Positions 6,555 through 15,183 of a DNA stretch of 24,034 nt are shown here, one piece after another. The translations under genes and the position numbers were made by a program. The notes beneath the pieces are model-generated. The model was given only the letters and a program-made list of their open reading frames with translations, searched no databases and was not told the DNA's origin. The stretch is taken from positions 1 to 24,034 of the forward strand of contig CAZBXU010000035.1 of assembly GCA_964495755.1 (NCBI GenBank), written 5' to 3'. Origin of the DNA: JAFGQJ01 sp964495755 (GTDB lineage Bacteria > Spirochaetota > Spirochaetia > SZUA-6 > DRHE01). Each line of letters opens with the position of its first letter. The first letter of the stretch is position 1.

Positions 6555-7896
6555 AAGGAAAGTCCTCGATTATCTGCATAGGTACGGGATTGCACGGGGA
6601 TCCCGCATCTTGGTTGCCCTGTCTGGAGGGCCGGATTCACTCTGTCTGCTCCACGTCCTGCACCGACTCAAGGGCCGGTATCCGCTTGCACTGAGCGTCG
6701 CCTTTCTCGACCACGGCATTCGGTCCGGTCGCGAGACGGACAAGGATTTGGAGTTCATCCAGCAGACCTGTTCGAACCTGGGAGTGGATCTGTCTTGGGA
6801 TAGATTGGCCCAGGGAGAACTCGTGCAACGCGCCCGGAGTACGGGCAGAAGCCTGGAGGAGGTTGCCCGAGAGTCCCGCTACAATTTCTTGAAGACAAGC
6901 GCTTCGGAAAAGCAATGTGAGTACATCGCCCTTGGCCACACGGCGGATGACCAGATAGAGACCCTGGTCATGCGTTTTTTTCAGGGCGTCGATCTGAGTG
7001 GATTGCCGGGAATCCCGGAAAAGCGGGACTTTCTTGTCCGTCCCCTGTACGATTGTACCCGCCCACAGATCATACGATATCTTTCCGATCGGGGTCTGCG
7101 CTACCTGACAGACACCACCAACAAGGACAGACGGTATCTGCGAAATGCGGTGCGTCACAACCTGTTGCCGGCAGCCGAACAGATATTCCCCGGTTTTCGT
7201 GGGAGTTTGCTCTCCCTCTCGAAAAAGCTCTTCAGATTGAGAGCCTATGTTGATTCTGAAAGTAAGAGACGTCTCGTCTGGACGCCTACCCCGGACGGTT
7301 ACAGGATCTCGGGGCAGGAGTTTCTCGCGGTTCCGGGTGTGCTGCGCGTGTTCTCCATCACAGGTCTACTCAACTCGTTGGCTGTGGAAAGGAAGAGGAT
7401 ACCCTACAGGTTCCTCTCTCAGGTTGAGGACGATCGTTTTGTCCGCCTTCGAAGGATCGTGCTGTCCGGTTACGGAATTCGGCTGTACTGGAGAGGGGAG
7501 CAGTTGATTTTGGCCATGGATGTTGTCGGTCGCGGCGAAAAAGGTTATTTTATAGTTGTCAGAGGCGAGAACAGGATAGTAATCCCCGAAGCAGGACTCA
7601 TCTTCGAGTCCAGCAGTACGAGTGGCGGAGCTATTTCTGTCCTTTTTCGTTCCGCCAGATCAGGGGACACCATAACCCTAAGGGAGGGCAGCAAACAGGT
7701 TAGAAAGTTGTTTGCCGAGTGGCGAGTAGCTAAACAGGAATGCTGGAAGATCCCTGTTCTGGAAGATCGGAGAGGAACCGTTGCCGTCTTTGGCAGCCTG
7801 TTCGGGTACAGAGATAGACTTCGTACTGGAGTGTCATCCGAGCGGGGAAAAGAACTAAAGAGTATGGTTCACAGATACGATGTGGAGGTAGAGTGA
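6523..7896 (+). CDS. tilS: tRNA(Ile)-lysidine synthetase
   Basis: Converts C34 of the CAU-anticodon isoleucine tRNA to lysidine using ATP and lysine, letting it read AUA. The 457-residue protein has the N-type PP-loop ALSGGPDSLCLLH (SGGPDS at 34-39) and the following GHTADDQIET and RNAVRHNLLP segments typical of TilS. A C-terminal TilS domain is recognisable by RSGDTITLREGSKQVRKLFAEW. The ATG at 6523 lies inside pth (32-base overlap) behind a purine-rich AGAGGG. Its TGA overlaps the ftsH GTG (GTGA). Directly preceding ftsH is a widespread arrangement. Length is normal and nothing is missing. Confidence 0.95.
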   Translation: MSSTEEPRAVERKVLDYLHRYGIARGSRILVALSGGPDSLCLLHVLHRLKGRYPLALSVAFLDHGIRSGRETDKDLEFIQQTCSNLGVDLSWDRLAQGELVQRARSTGRSLEEVARESRYNFLKTSASEKQCEYIALGHTADDQIETLVMRFFQGVDLSGLPGIPEKRDFLVRPLYDCTRPQIIRYLSDRGLRYLTDTTNKDRRYLRNAVRHNLLPAAEQIFPGFRGSLLSLSKKLFRLRAYVDSESKRRLVWTPTPDGYRISGQEFLAVPGVLRVFSITGLLNSLAVERKRIPYRFLSQVEDDRFVRLRRIVLSGYGIRLYWRGEQLILAMDVVGRGEKGYFIVVRGENRIVIPEAGLIFESSSTSGGAISVLFRSARSGDTITLREGSKQVRKLFAEWRVAKQECWKIPVLEDRRGTVAVFGSLFGYRDRLRTGVSSERGKELKSMVHRYDVEVE

Positions 7897-9767
7897 ACGG
7901 CGACAATAAACAGGACAAACGTGGGCCGGCGGGCGGCCCGCCCAAACTACCCTTCAACAACAGAATTGCCCTCATTTCCTTGTTGGTACTGGTAGTAATT
8001 TTTATTCTCTTTTTTGTGTACAGCGACCGCAGCGGCAGCCAAGAGATTGCCTATTCGGTGTTTCTGAACTATTTGGACCAGGGTGTGGTCGAATCCGTGA
8101 AAATCGTGGATCAGTACGAGATTCAGGGCACGCTGCAGAATCAATCGGGGGAGATGACCTCCTTTTTCAAGACGACGATTCCCTATCCCGATTCCACTCT
8201 TATGGACAAGCTGCTTGAAAAGAACATCCGGGTTACCGGCGGACCAAAGACAGTCTCTCCGTTCCGCGTCTTCATAGAGTTCCTTCCGTGGATTTTGGGT
8301 TTTGTATTTATCTGGTTTATGTTCCGGCAGGTACAGGGCAGCGGAAACCGGGCGTTCAACTTCGGCAAGAGTCGAGCCAAACAGTATCTCGATACCGGTA
8401 AGAAGACCACCTTCAATGACGTAGCCGGTCAGGAAGAGGCGAAGTATGAGCTCCAGGAAGTGGTGGAGTTTCTTAAAAGCCCGCAGAAGTTTTCTAAGCT
8501 TGGGGCCAAGATTCCCAAAGGAGTTCTGCTGGTCGGGATGCCGGGTACCGGAAAAACCCTGATGGCCAAGGCAATCGCCGGGGAGGCGGATGTCGCCTTC
8601 TTTCACATGTCCGGTTCGGATTTTGTAGAGATGTTCGTCGGCGTGGGCGCCAGCCGCGTCAGGGACCTCTTCGAACAGGGACGAAAGCATGCCCCCTGTA
8701 TTCTGTTTATCGACGAATTGGATGCGGTGGGACGAGTTCGCGGCGCCGGCTACGGCGGCGGACATGACGAGCGCGAGCAGACCCTGAACCAGATGCTGGT
8801 GGAGATGGACGGCTTCGACACGAAGGATGGGGTGATCATTGTGGCGGCTACCAACCGCCCCGATGTTCTCGATCCGGCATTGCTCCGACCCGGACGCTTC
8901 GACAGGCTGGTTGTGATCGATATGCCCGACTCCAAAGAGCGGGAAAAAATCCTGAAAATTCACTGCCGCACCATTCCTCTCGATGATGATGTGGATCTGA
9001 GCAGGGTTGCCAGGGCCACCCCGGGGTCTTCCGGAGCGGATTTGGCCAACATGGTGAACGAAGCGGCTCTCTACGGAGCCCGCCGGAACAAGCAAAAGGT
9101 GAACATGGAGGATTTCGAGGACGCCAGGGACAAGGCGATGATGGGAATTGCCAGGAAATCCAAAGTGATTCCTCAAAAAGTGAGAAGGATGACCGCCTAT
9201 CATGAAGCGGGCCACGCTCTTCTTCACTACTATCTGAAAAATGCGGACCCTCTGCACAAGGTTACGATCGTTCCCCATGGTCAGGCTCTTGGGATCGCTT
9301 TTTCACTTCCCGAATCCGACGCCTACTCCCGCAGCGAGGGCTGGCTGACGGACAGGATCACGATCAACATGGGCGGATTCGCTGCTGAGGAAATCATTTT
9401 CCAGGAAAACACAACTGGCGCTCAAAACGATATCGACCAGGCTACGGAGATCGCCCGTCGCATGGTCTGCGAATGGGGAATGTCGAAGTCCCTCGGCCCG
9501 GTAGCCTACGGTCAGAAAGAGGAGCCGATCTTTCTCGGAAAGGAAATCGCTCGCCACAAGGATTACTCGGAGGAGACCGCTCAGCTAATAGACAAGGAAC
9601 TACGCAGTATCGTGGATTCCGGTCTCAAGCAGGCCAAGGCTCTTCTAACCGAGCACAGGGATCAGCTCGAGCTGTTGGCCGTAACTCTGGTCGAGAAGGA
9701 GACCCTCGATGATGCTCAAATACGGGAGCTATTGGGGTTTCCGGCCAGAAAGAAGATGGAAGAATAA
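7893..9767 (+). CDS. ftsH: ATP-dependent zinc metalloprotease FtsH
   Basis: Inner-membrane AAA+ protease that extracts and degrades membrane and soluble substrates. The 624 residues comprise transmembrane helix 1 (about 24-42), the extracytoplasmic FtsH domain, helix 2 (about 131-145) and the AAA module. The module has Walker A GMPGTGKT (215-222), pore motif MFVGVGA, Walker B FIDELDAVGR and SRH ATNRPDVLDPALLRPGRFDR. The M41 peptidase domain has zinc motif HEAGH (437-441) and third ligand D513 in NDIDQAT. Walker A has GMPG instead of the usual GPPG and Walker B has DELD instead of DEID; both keep the key residues. The start is GTG 7893 with GGAGG 4 bases upstream, overlapping the tilS stop. 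The C-terminus is short and charged. Confidence 0.98.
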   Translation: MNGDNKQDKRGPAGGPPKLPFNNRIALISLLVLVVIFILFFVYSDRSGSQEIAYSVFLNYLDQGVVESVKIVDQYEIQGTLQNQSGEMTSFFKTTIPYPDSTLMDKLLEKNIRVTGGPKTVSPFRVFIEFLPWILGFVFIWFMFRQVQGSGNRAFNFGKSRAKQYLDTGKKTTFNDVAGQEEAKYELQEVVEFLKSPQKFSKLGAKIPKGVLLVGMPGTGKTLMAKAIAGEADVAFFHMSGSDFVEMFVGVGASRVRDLFEQGRKHAPCILFIDELDAVGRVRGAGYGGGHDEREQTLNQMLVEMDGFDTKDGVIIVAATNRPDVLDPALLRPGRFDRLVVIDMPDSKEREKILKIHCRTIPLDDDVDLSRVARATPGSSGADLANMVNEAALYGARRNKQKVNMEDFEDARDKAMMGIARKSKVIPQKVRRMTAYHEAGHALLHYYLKNADPLHKVTIVPHGQALGIAFSLPESDAYSRSEGWLTDRITINMGGFAAEEIIFQENTTGAQNDIDQATEIARRMVCEWGMSKSLGPVAYGQKEEPIFLGKEIARHKDYSEETAQLIDKELRSIVDSGLKQAKALLTEHRDQLELLAVTLVEKETLDDAQIRELLGFPARKKMEE

Positions 9768-9841
9768 CACAACCCCCGAGTTCAACAGCCGAGAGTATGT
9801 ATGAACGGGACTTACGGTCTAACCTCTGTTGGAGAAATGAG

Positions 9842-11629
9842 ATGAAACGATTTTTCCTCTTATTGACTGTTCCGTTTATTCTGTTTGCCTGTACCACCGT
9901 GCAAAACAGCGTTGTCCCGGAAGAAATAAAAGAGCTGCGGGCAGTGCGCTTGGATTCTATTCAGTCGAAAATCGATGAAAATCAGCTTGCCGAAGCTTAT
10001 CAGGACATCTCATTTCTGAAACGAAATCCTGAAGAAGGTATCCCCGCGCTTGAGCTCGAGGATCTCTCCGGTGTGGTCCTTGACCGCCTGGTCAAAGCCT
10101 TCGAGGAACAGGTCGATAATCACGAGTACTCCGCAGCCTTTCGTTACTACCTGTCTTTGGTCGGGATCGGCAAAGAGGACCTGGTGCCGGAATGGTCCGT
10201 CCCGCTGCTGCTGTATCGCATGGCTGAATCCAGTTACGATGCCGGAGAACAGCCGCTGGCCTTCTACTATGCTCAGCGGGCTTTTACCGCCGGTTCTGCT
10301 ACGGAGCCGTTGCTCAGCTTGCTGCTAAAACTGGCTGTGGAACTTCAGAACGCCAAGGTGCATCAACTTGCCTTGAAGGAGATAGAGCGGCAGGGCATCG
10401 AAGCACCGGAGGACGCTGCCGCCGCAACGGTTGGTATTCCCCCGGTGGAGAGAATGGTTCAGGGCACGGTTACCGTATGGGTGAACAGGGGGATCAAGCT
10501 TGAAAGGGGAATGGGATTCCCCGATCGGGTGATCGGAAGTGGTTTTTTTATCGACAGCCGTGGATACCTGCTTACGAATTACCATGTGATTGCCAGCGAG
10601 GTAGATCCGGAGTACGAGGGTTATTCGAGACTCTATATTCGACTCTCTGACAGTGTAGAGGAAAAGGTACCGGCACGAGTGGTCGGATACGACAGGTTAT
10701 TCGACCTTGCCCTGATCAAGGCGGAGGTCGAGCCTCAGTTCACCTTCTCCTACAGCGGCAGCTCGGATCTCAAAGTAGGTGGCAGAATCATCGCCATCGG
10801 CTCGCCGGCTGGTTTGGAGAATACAGTCACCTCCGGTATTGTTTCGGCCACGGGACGTCGGTTTCTTCAGATGGGTGATGCAATCCAGGTCGATGTCCCG
10901 ATCAACTACGGGAACAGTGGCGGACCGTTGCTCGATGACAGCGGACAGCTTGTCGGCATCGTCTTCGCCGGGATTGAACAGTTTGAGGGGGTGAACTTTG
11001 CGATCCCCTACAACTGGGTGGAAAAGGCTCTTCCTCGTTTGTACCGCGGCGATGAAGCCGGACACCCTTGGCTTGGCATCGCCATGCAGGAGGGTGACAA
11101 AGGACTCGAGGTGATTTATGCGGTTCCTGGTTCGCCGGCAGACAGGGCGGGGATAAAGGAGGGGGATATCCTCGTCTCCCTGAACGGAACAAGTTACACG
11201 GCGATCGGAGATATCCAGTCCGCACTGCTCGATCTGGACTATCCAGTGCTCGTCAACCTGGAGTGGCAGCGGGACGGGCAGTCCTTTTCCGGTGCTCTGA
11301 GCCTGGCCGAGCGCCCCTACAGCCCAATCGAAGAGAGTTTAGCCAAGGATCTTCGGGACAACGTGCTCTTGCCGCTGTTCGGAATCAAGATCGAAAAAAC
11401 AAGCCGGTTCCTCTGGAGAACCAACTACGCCGTGCGTCGAGTGCTGCCAGGTTCCATCGCCGATGAGACCGGGTTGTCCAAGGACGACCCGTTGAGTATC
11501 CAGGGTTGGGAGCTGGATGAGGAAAACCGCTTTGCCCTGCTGAGGATTTACGTAAAAAAGAGAAAATCCGGCTTCCTCGAGAGTGCGGTGCAACTGGCCG
11601 CTTACTTGGAGACGGATATTTTTATCTAG
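9842..11629 (+). CDS. lipoprotein HtrA/DegP-like serine protease with two PDZ-like domains
   Basis: A 595-residue envelope protease. It starts MKRFFLLLTVPFILFAC, a lipoprotein signal with lipobox LFAC and acylated C17. The ATG at 9842 with GGAGA upstream is chosen over ATG 9797, which would add 15 charged residues before the signal peptide. Residues about 25-200 are helical and TPR-like. The trypsin-fold domain has a complete triad: H248 (LTNYHVI), D288 (FDLALIKA) and S359 (YGNSGGPL). PDZ1 (about 409-500, VIYAVPGSPADRAGIKEGD) and a weaker PDZ2 (about 515-580, RRVLPGSIADETGLSKDD) follow. It likely degrades or refolds damaged envelope proteins, which fits its place after ftsH. The 74-base gap to ftsH shows no clear promoter or terminator. 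The specific homologue cannot be told by eye. Confidence 0.92.
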   Translation: MKRFFLLLTVPFILFACTTVQNSVVPEEIKELRAVRLDSIQSKIDENQLAEAYQDISFLKRNPEEGIPALELEDLSGVVLDRLVKAFEEQVDNHEYSAAFRYYLSLVGIGKEDLVPEWSVPLLLYRMAESSYDAGEQPLAFYYAQRAFTAGSATEPLLSLLLKLAVELQNAKVHQLALKEIERQGIEAPEDAAAATVGIPPVERMVQGTVTVWVNRGIKLERGMGFPDRVIGSGFFIDSRGYLLTNYHVIASEVDPEYEGYSRLYIRLSDSVEEKVPARVVGYDRLFDLALIKAEVEPQFTFSYSGSSDLKVGGRIIAIGSPAGLENTVTSGIVSATGRRFLQMGDAIQVDVPINYGNSGGPLLDDSGQLVGIVFAGIEQFEGVNFAIPYNWVEKALPRLYRGDEAGHPWLGIAMQEGDKGLEVIYAVPGSPADRAGIKEGDILVSLNGTSYTAIGDIQSALLDLDYPVLVNLEWQRDGQSFSGALSLAERPYSPIEESLAKDLRDNVLLPLFGIKIEKTSRFLWRTNYAVRRVLPGSIADETGLSKDDPLSIQGWELDEENRFALLRIYVKKRKSGFLESAVQLAAYLETDIFI

Positions 11630-11633
11630 TTCC

Positions 11634-13208
11634 CTACTTCGTCAACTCATTGCGGGTGCGTTGGAGATGGGAGCAGAACAGTCGAGATCGAGCTTTGACA
11701 GTCTTCAGATTCTGAGAGGTGAGCACCTTTTCGGGGTCGACCTCGGGTAGGGAAAGAAGCAGGTACTCCACAACAGACCGGGATACGAGCGCCTGCTCCT
11801 TTTCGCAGAAGGTGCGCACCTGCTGCGCGATACGATTGCGCTCCTGAGCGCTGCGTGTACTGATCCCCCTTGGTGCCCTATTTTCGCGGGAAGAGGAGGG
11901 TATGCATATCCGGTCCAACTCGGAGAAGGAGCTAATCCTTTGGCCGCCGACGGGCAGGCCTTCCGGTCCTAAATCGAAAGCTCTTGGGGAGTCGGCAATG
12001 ATGCTGTAGAGCTGACGGGCGTAGGAATGAAGAACCAGATCGCTTAGGAGGCGTTTCCCCCTCTTTCCTTCGATCCACAGCCGCGGACGGGCCAGAAGGG
12101 TCTCGAAAGCGGACATGCCACAGGGCCGGATCCGAGTGCAGTTCAGATGCATCGCCCGCTGGGATGGCGCTCCCCGGGCGTGGGTTTGGCCCTTTGGGTA
12201 GCTGAAATCGAGACCCGTGAACAGGACGGGTCCCTTGGTCATCAACAGAGCAGCTTCCACGGCGGACACACCGACGGAGCCTCGCGGTTGCAGCTGGGTA
12301 GGGAGAAGCCCCGCGGATTCGAGCCTGTCGAAAAGCTGCAGAGGATGGAAGCGGGTGGAAAAGAAAAACAGTTCGGGAAACAGCCGCAGGCTCTGTGGAT
12401 TGGAGGTCAGATCGCAGAGCAGTTTGATCCGTGGATCCCGGCAGGGGATGAAATCCAGTACGGTATAGATTTGTGCATCCAGGGTGAACACCCAGTCGGG
12501 AAGCAGGTCCGCATCGCTGAGGACCGGTAAAGAGGTGTCCACAGCCATGAGAATTGTCCGCTTTCGGATCCTGGCAATCCAATCCAGGCTCTTTTCCAGA
12601 GAGGGACCGGCTCCGGTTACCAGCACCGGCAGATCCGTCGACAGTTCTGAAATATCCCCTGCCTCGGGCAGGAGACGAAGATTCGTGAAGAGATTTTTCA
12701 GCCACAGATCGGCCATGGCGATCAATGTCAGCTTGTTCTGCCAGAACAGGCGAATCTCATCCTCCAGGGCTTCCTGCAGCTCCCGATACTCCCGGCGGTA
12801 CAACTGGTACCCCCCGCTCAGATGCAAGGGCAGAAGACGTCGAAACCTCCAGAGGCCAAGTTTGTGTACAACTGCAGCGGCCTGTTTGGGTTGAGTCGTT
12901 CGTATAATGGTGAGTCTGTCGCTCTTCGGCAGGGCAGGACCGGCGCTTAGGGCTAATCTGAACAGTCGTTCGTCCACCTCGATGCAAAGGATGTGGCAGG
13001 AATCGGGGATCTTGTCGAGCAGCTCGGGCACTCCATAGCCCAATCCAACGGAGGGAACGAACACGAGTGTTTTCGGCTCGAGAGCGATTTTTTCTACCCT
13101 TCGAAGCGCCCCTCCCTGAGGATCGTGGGGCGAGTAAAAGGCCTTCCCTCTATAGGTAATGGTGTAGCCCCGTCCGGTATCGACCAGTCGGGGCTCAGCT
13201 TCGGTCAT
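11634..13208 (-). CDS. MptE-like / DUF115 protein (Maf-type motility accessory family)
   Basis: A 524-residue cytoplasmic protein with no signal peptide. An N-terminal part has a Rossmann-like loop VPSVGLGYGV (51-60) and an acidic strand end CIEVDE (75-80). The central part has VTGAGPSLE (197-205), the hallmark of DUF115/6-hydroxymethylpterin diphosphokinase MptE-like proteins, followed by ILMAVDTSLPVL and LPDWVFTLDAQ, also family-like. Bacterial relatives include Maf proteins that put nonulosonic sugars on flagellins. In spirochaetes a flagellin-modification or glycosyltransferase role is plausible, but no flagellar gene is nearby, so it is not assigned. The ATG at 13208 overlaps the stop of the SurA-like gene (ATGA), so translation is coupled. 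It converges on the HtrA-like gene with only 4 bases between stops and no terminator. Confidence 0.82.
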   Translation of the reverse strand: MTEAEPRLVDTGRGYTITYRGKAFYSPHDPQGGALRRVEKIALEPKTLVFVPSVGLGYGVPELLDKIPDSCHILCIEVDERLFRLALSAGPALPKSDRLTIIRTTQPKQAAAVVHKLGLWRFRRLLPLHLSGGYQLYRREYRELQEALEDEIRLFWQNKLTLIAMADLWLKNLFTNLRLLPEAGDISELSTDLPVLVTGAGPSLEKSLDWIARIRKRTILMAVDTSLPVLSDADLLPDWVFTLDAQIYTVLDFIPCRDPRIKLLCDLTSNPQSLRLFPELFFFSTRFHPLQLFDRLESAGLLPTQLQPRGSVGVSAVEAALLMTKGPVLFTGLDFSYPKGQTHARGAPSQRAMHLNCTRIRPCGMSAFETLLARPRLWIEGKRGKRLLSDLVLHSYARQLYSIIADSPRAFDLGPEGLPVGGQRISSFSELDRICIPSSSRENRAPRGISTRSAQERNRIAQQVRTFCEKEQALVSRSVVEYLLLSLPEVDPEKVLTSQNLKTVKARSRLFCSHLQRTRNELTK

Positions 13209-14737
13209 TGCCTGGGAAACACGTACTCGTAGAACGTCCGGTCGAAATCGTCCTGTATATAATCGGGATTGAGGAGCGCGTTCTGGAGATCCTGCTCCGA
13301 AGACTGCTGGGCATAGTAGGTATGATAATCATCCAACAGCTCCATCTCCCGTTGCGGGGGTTCACGGATATCCTCCAGTCTGAGTACGATCACTTGATCG
13401 TCCAGCAGAATCGGGGAGGAGACTTCTCCGGGAGCCAGGGAGAATGCTTGGATAAAAAAATCCTCGCTGAAGGCGGCGGCGGAGAGGTTGACCTGTTCTT
13501 GAGGGGAACGTACGGGAGACAAAAAGTAATACGACTGGTAGTTGAGGGGGAAGTAGTCCGTCAAGCCGACAGAGTAATCGGTTTCAAGGGTAGCACCAAG
13601 AAAACCAACATCGTCAACCCGCTCTCTGAAGGATTCCGCCTGGCTGAGTACGTAGTCCTCGATCATCCCCTTCTCGTAGCGCATCATGTAATTTCTGACG
13701 ATTTGCACCGTTTCCTCGAGATTAAAATCCGGTTCAAGCGCAGGTGTGTCGCAGCGGTAGATAATCCAGCCAAAGCGGCTTTCAAGCACAGGAGATATTT
13801 CAGTTTCCTGGAGCTGAAAAATGGTTTCCACCGGGTCGCTGTCCTCGAAGTCCGCCTCCAAGTCGTAGTAGTACCGCCATCCCATCTCACCGCCCTTTTC
13901 GGCATAAATATCCTTGGAATGGGCTCTGGCCAACTCCTCGAAGCTGCCGGTCCTGTCGATCAGTTTATTGCGAATCTCTCCAGCTTCCCGCTCATTGGAT
14001 TTGATGAGAATACGGCTCAGTTTGATACGCCGGAAGCGTTCCTGATTCTGCCGGGCAAATGCCTCGATCTCCTCCTTCGGGTAGTCTTCGAAGGGGAAGC
14101 TGACCAGGCTGAAGCGTCTCTGCTCATCCACCATGCTTGCCAGAAACTGTTTTTCCCCGGCGCTCTCCCTCTTAGCCTGGAAAATGTCTTCAATGTACTG
14201 TTCATGAATCAGCTGTTCCCGGTACAGTTTCCGGTAGGCCATTCGCTCGGTACTGGGGGTCGCTTCGTACCGCTCTTCGCTGAACTTTCCATCGATGGCG
14301 TACGGTCCCGAGGTAATTAAGGTATCGTCCAGCTTGTCTTCTGAGATCCACACTCCGCTTTCATCCGCCTCCGTGAGGATAGCCGTGTGCAGCACCGTTT
14401 GGTCAAAGGCGGTGCGCCAGACCTGATAGGCCTGAACCTGAAGGTCATCCTGCTCTCCCCCTTTCCGCAACTGGTCGGCGATGATGTCTTTTCGTTGCGA
14501 GAAGAAATTCCCCGGGAAAAACTCTATAGGTTTGCCCTTATAGTATCCGAAGATGATTCGGCCGCTGCCGCCTGCGCGGGATAGGGCCGGGCCACCGAGA
14601 AAGGTCACCGCGATTACGATCAATATCACAACGCTGAAGGCATACAGAAAGGGATGAGTCTCTTTTCGCTTCTCAGCGATATTTGGATCTTTTTGGTTGC
14701 GCCTGCGGGTCGCTCTTCGCATCTGTCTTGAAGGCAT
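13205..14737 (-). CDS. membrane-anchored SurA/PpiD-like peptidyl-prolyl isomerase
   Basis: A 510-residue periplasmic chaperone candidate. A very basic N-terminus (MPSRQMRRATRRR) leads into one transmembrane helix (about 29-49), with the rest outside. A SurA_N/PpiD-like helical region (about 75-235) precedes a parvulin (PpiC-type) rotamase domain at about 238-332. That domain shows RRIKLSRILIKS, GSFEELARAHSKD, KGGEMGWRYY and ISPVLESRFGWIIYRCD. It is moderately diverged, so isomerase activity is likely but not certain. A second parvulin-like segment may lie near 410-470 (FIQAFSLAPGEVSSPILLDD) but is weak. The ATG at 14737 has AAGGA 6 bases upstream and a promoter at 14773-14802. It would help fold outer-membrane or secreted proteins; it heads a two-gene unit with the MptE-like gene. 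Confidence 0.86.
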   Translation of the reverse strand: MPSRQMRRATRRRNQKDPNIAEKRKETHPFLYAFSVVILIVIAVTFLGGPALSRAGGSGRIIFGYYKGKPIEFFPGNFFSQRKDIIADQLRKGGEQDDLQVQAYQVWRTAFDQTVLHTAILTEADESGVWISEDKLDDTLITSGPYAIDGKFSEERYEATPSTERMAYRKLYREQLIHEQYIEDIFQAKRESAGEKQFLASMVDEQRRFSLVSFPFEDYPKEEIEAFARQNQERFRRIKLSRILIKSNEREAGEIRNKLIDRTGSFEELARAHSKDIYAEKGGEMGWRYYYDLEADFEDSDPVETIFQLQETEISPVLESRFGWIIYRCDTPALEPDFNLEETVQIVRNYMMRYEKGMIEDYVLSQAESFRERVDDVGFLGATLETDYSVGLTDYFPLNYQSYYFLSPVRSPQEQVNLSAAAFSEDFFIQAFSLAPGEVSSPILLDDQVIVLRLEDIREPPQREMELLDDYHTYYAQQSSEQDLQNALLNPDYIQDDFDRTFYEYVFPRQ

Positions 14738-14772
14738 GAATTATCCTTTTGTTCAATCTATAAGCAGGCTAA

Positions 14773-14802
14773 AAAATATCACCGAAGTCCCGGAAATGTC
14801 AA
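14773..14802 (-). promoter_or_regulatory. promoter for the SurA-like/MptE-like pair
   Basis: On the minus strand TTGACA (14802-14797) is separated by 18 bases from TATTTT (14778-14773, 4 of 6). The predicted start near 14766 gives a leader of about 29 bases containing AAGGA before the ATG at 14737. It is divergent from the tRNA-Asp promoter. Confidence 0.6.
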
Positions 14803-14846
14803 TCTCGATTTCAGATTGATGGAGTGGGGAATTTGCAGGGCAGGTA

Positions 14847-14877
14847 TTGACACAAATACATCCGGCTGTAGTATATT
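14847..14877 (+). promoter_or_regulatory. promoter for tRNA-Asp and the following run
   Basis: TTGACA (14847-14852) and TATATT (14872-14877) are 19 bases apart; reading TAGTAT as -10 gives 17 bases but a poorer match. A start near 14884 would lie about 5 bases before tRNA-Asp. It may also drive tRNA-Pro and the LysM gene, because nothing better is seen before them. Confidence 0.6.
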
Positions 14878-14888
14878 AGCTCTGCTGA

Positions 14889-14963
14889 GGGGGCGTGGCG
14901 AAGTTTGGTTATCGCGCCGGCCTGTCAAGCCGGAGATCGCGGGTTCAATCCCCGTCGCTCCCG
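14889..14963 (+). tRNA. tRNA-Asp (anticodon GTC)
   Basis: The acceptor arms GGGGGCG (14889-14895) and CGCTCCC (14956-14962) pair with one G-T wobble; the discriminator is G14963. The anticodon stem CCGGC/GCCGG encloses CTGTCAA, anticodon GTC, reading GAC/GAT. The T arm is GCGGG-TTCAATC-CCCGT. CCA is not encoded. G73 fits aspartate identity. Confidence 0.95.
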
Positions 14964-14966
14964 TAG

Positions 14967-14987
14967 ACCCCGGAAAGGGTTTTTTTT
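14967..14987 (+). terminator. weak intrinsic terminator or attenuator after tRNA-Asp
   Basis: ACCC-CGGAAA-GGGT forms only a 4-base-pair stem but runs straight into eight T residues (14980-14987). The long T run suggests a terminator and the short stem suggests a leaky one, which would allow some read-through into tRNA-Pro. Confidence 0.4.
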
Positions 14988-15011
14988 CACCCCGGCAGCG
15001 GGCACCCGGAT

Positions 15012-15032
15012 GTTCCATGGTGAGGAACCATG
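15012..15032 (+). repeat. two overlapping small inverted repeats between the tRNAs
   Basis: GTTCC (15012-15016) pairs with GGAAC (15024-15028), while CATGG (15016-15020) pairs with CCATG (15028-15032). The two 5-base-pair stems share bases and exclude each other. They may be chance or a processing/leader structure before tRNA-Pro. Confidence 0.35.
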
Positions 15033-15049
15033 CTGTCATCATAATAATG

Positions 15050-15122
15050 CGGGCTGTGGCGCAGTGGCTAGCGCGCTCGGTTCGGGTCCGAGAGGCCGGC
15101 GGTTCGAATCCGCCCAGCCCGA
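15050..15122 (+). tRNA. tRNA-Pro (anticodon CGG)
   Basis: The acceptor arms CGGGCTG (15050-15056) and CAGCCCG (15115-15121) pair fully, with discriminator A15122. The C1-G72 pair and A73 are the bacterial proline identity set. The D arm is GCGC/GCGC with an 8-base loop, and the anticodon stem CTCGG/CCGAG encloses TTCGGGT, anticodon CGG, reading CCG. The T arm is GGCGG-TTCGAAT-CCGCC. CCA is not encoded. It lies 86 bases after tRNA-Asp and 61 bases before the LysM gene. Confidence 0.94.
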
Positions 15123-15183
15123 GTTTCCTCCGTTCAGTTTATCGACGGGAAAGCCGAAGATTTCTTTGGGTCTCTCTATTGTT

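Noticed and set aside
7947..9278. 443-codon minus-strand open frame opposite ftsH
   Set aside because: The opposite strand encodes an intact FtsH with all motifs; the antisense frame shows no domain logic.
13208..14320. 370-codon plus-strand open frame opposite the SurA-like gene
   Set aside because: The minus-strand protein has a signal anchor, parvulin segments, ribosome binding site and promoter; the plus-strand frame has none of these.
14905..15183. N-terminal extension of the LysM protein by 93 codons
   Set aside because: It runs through both tRNA genes; the signal peptide follows ATG 15184.
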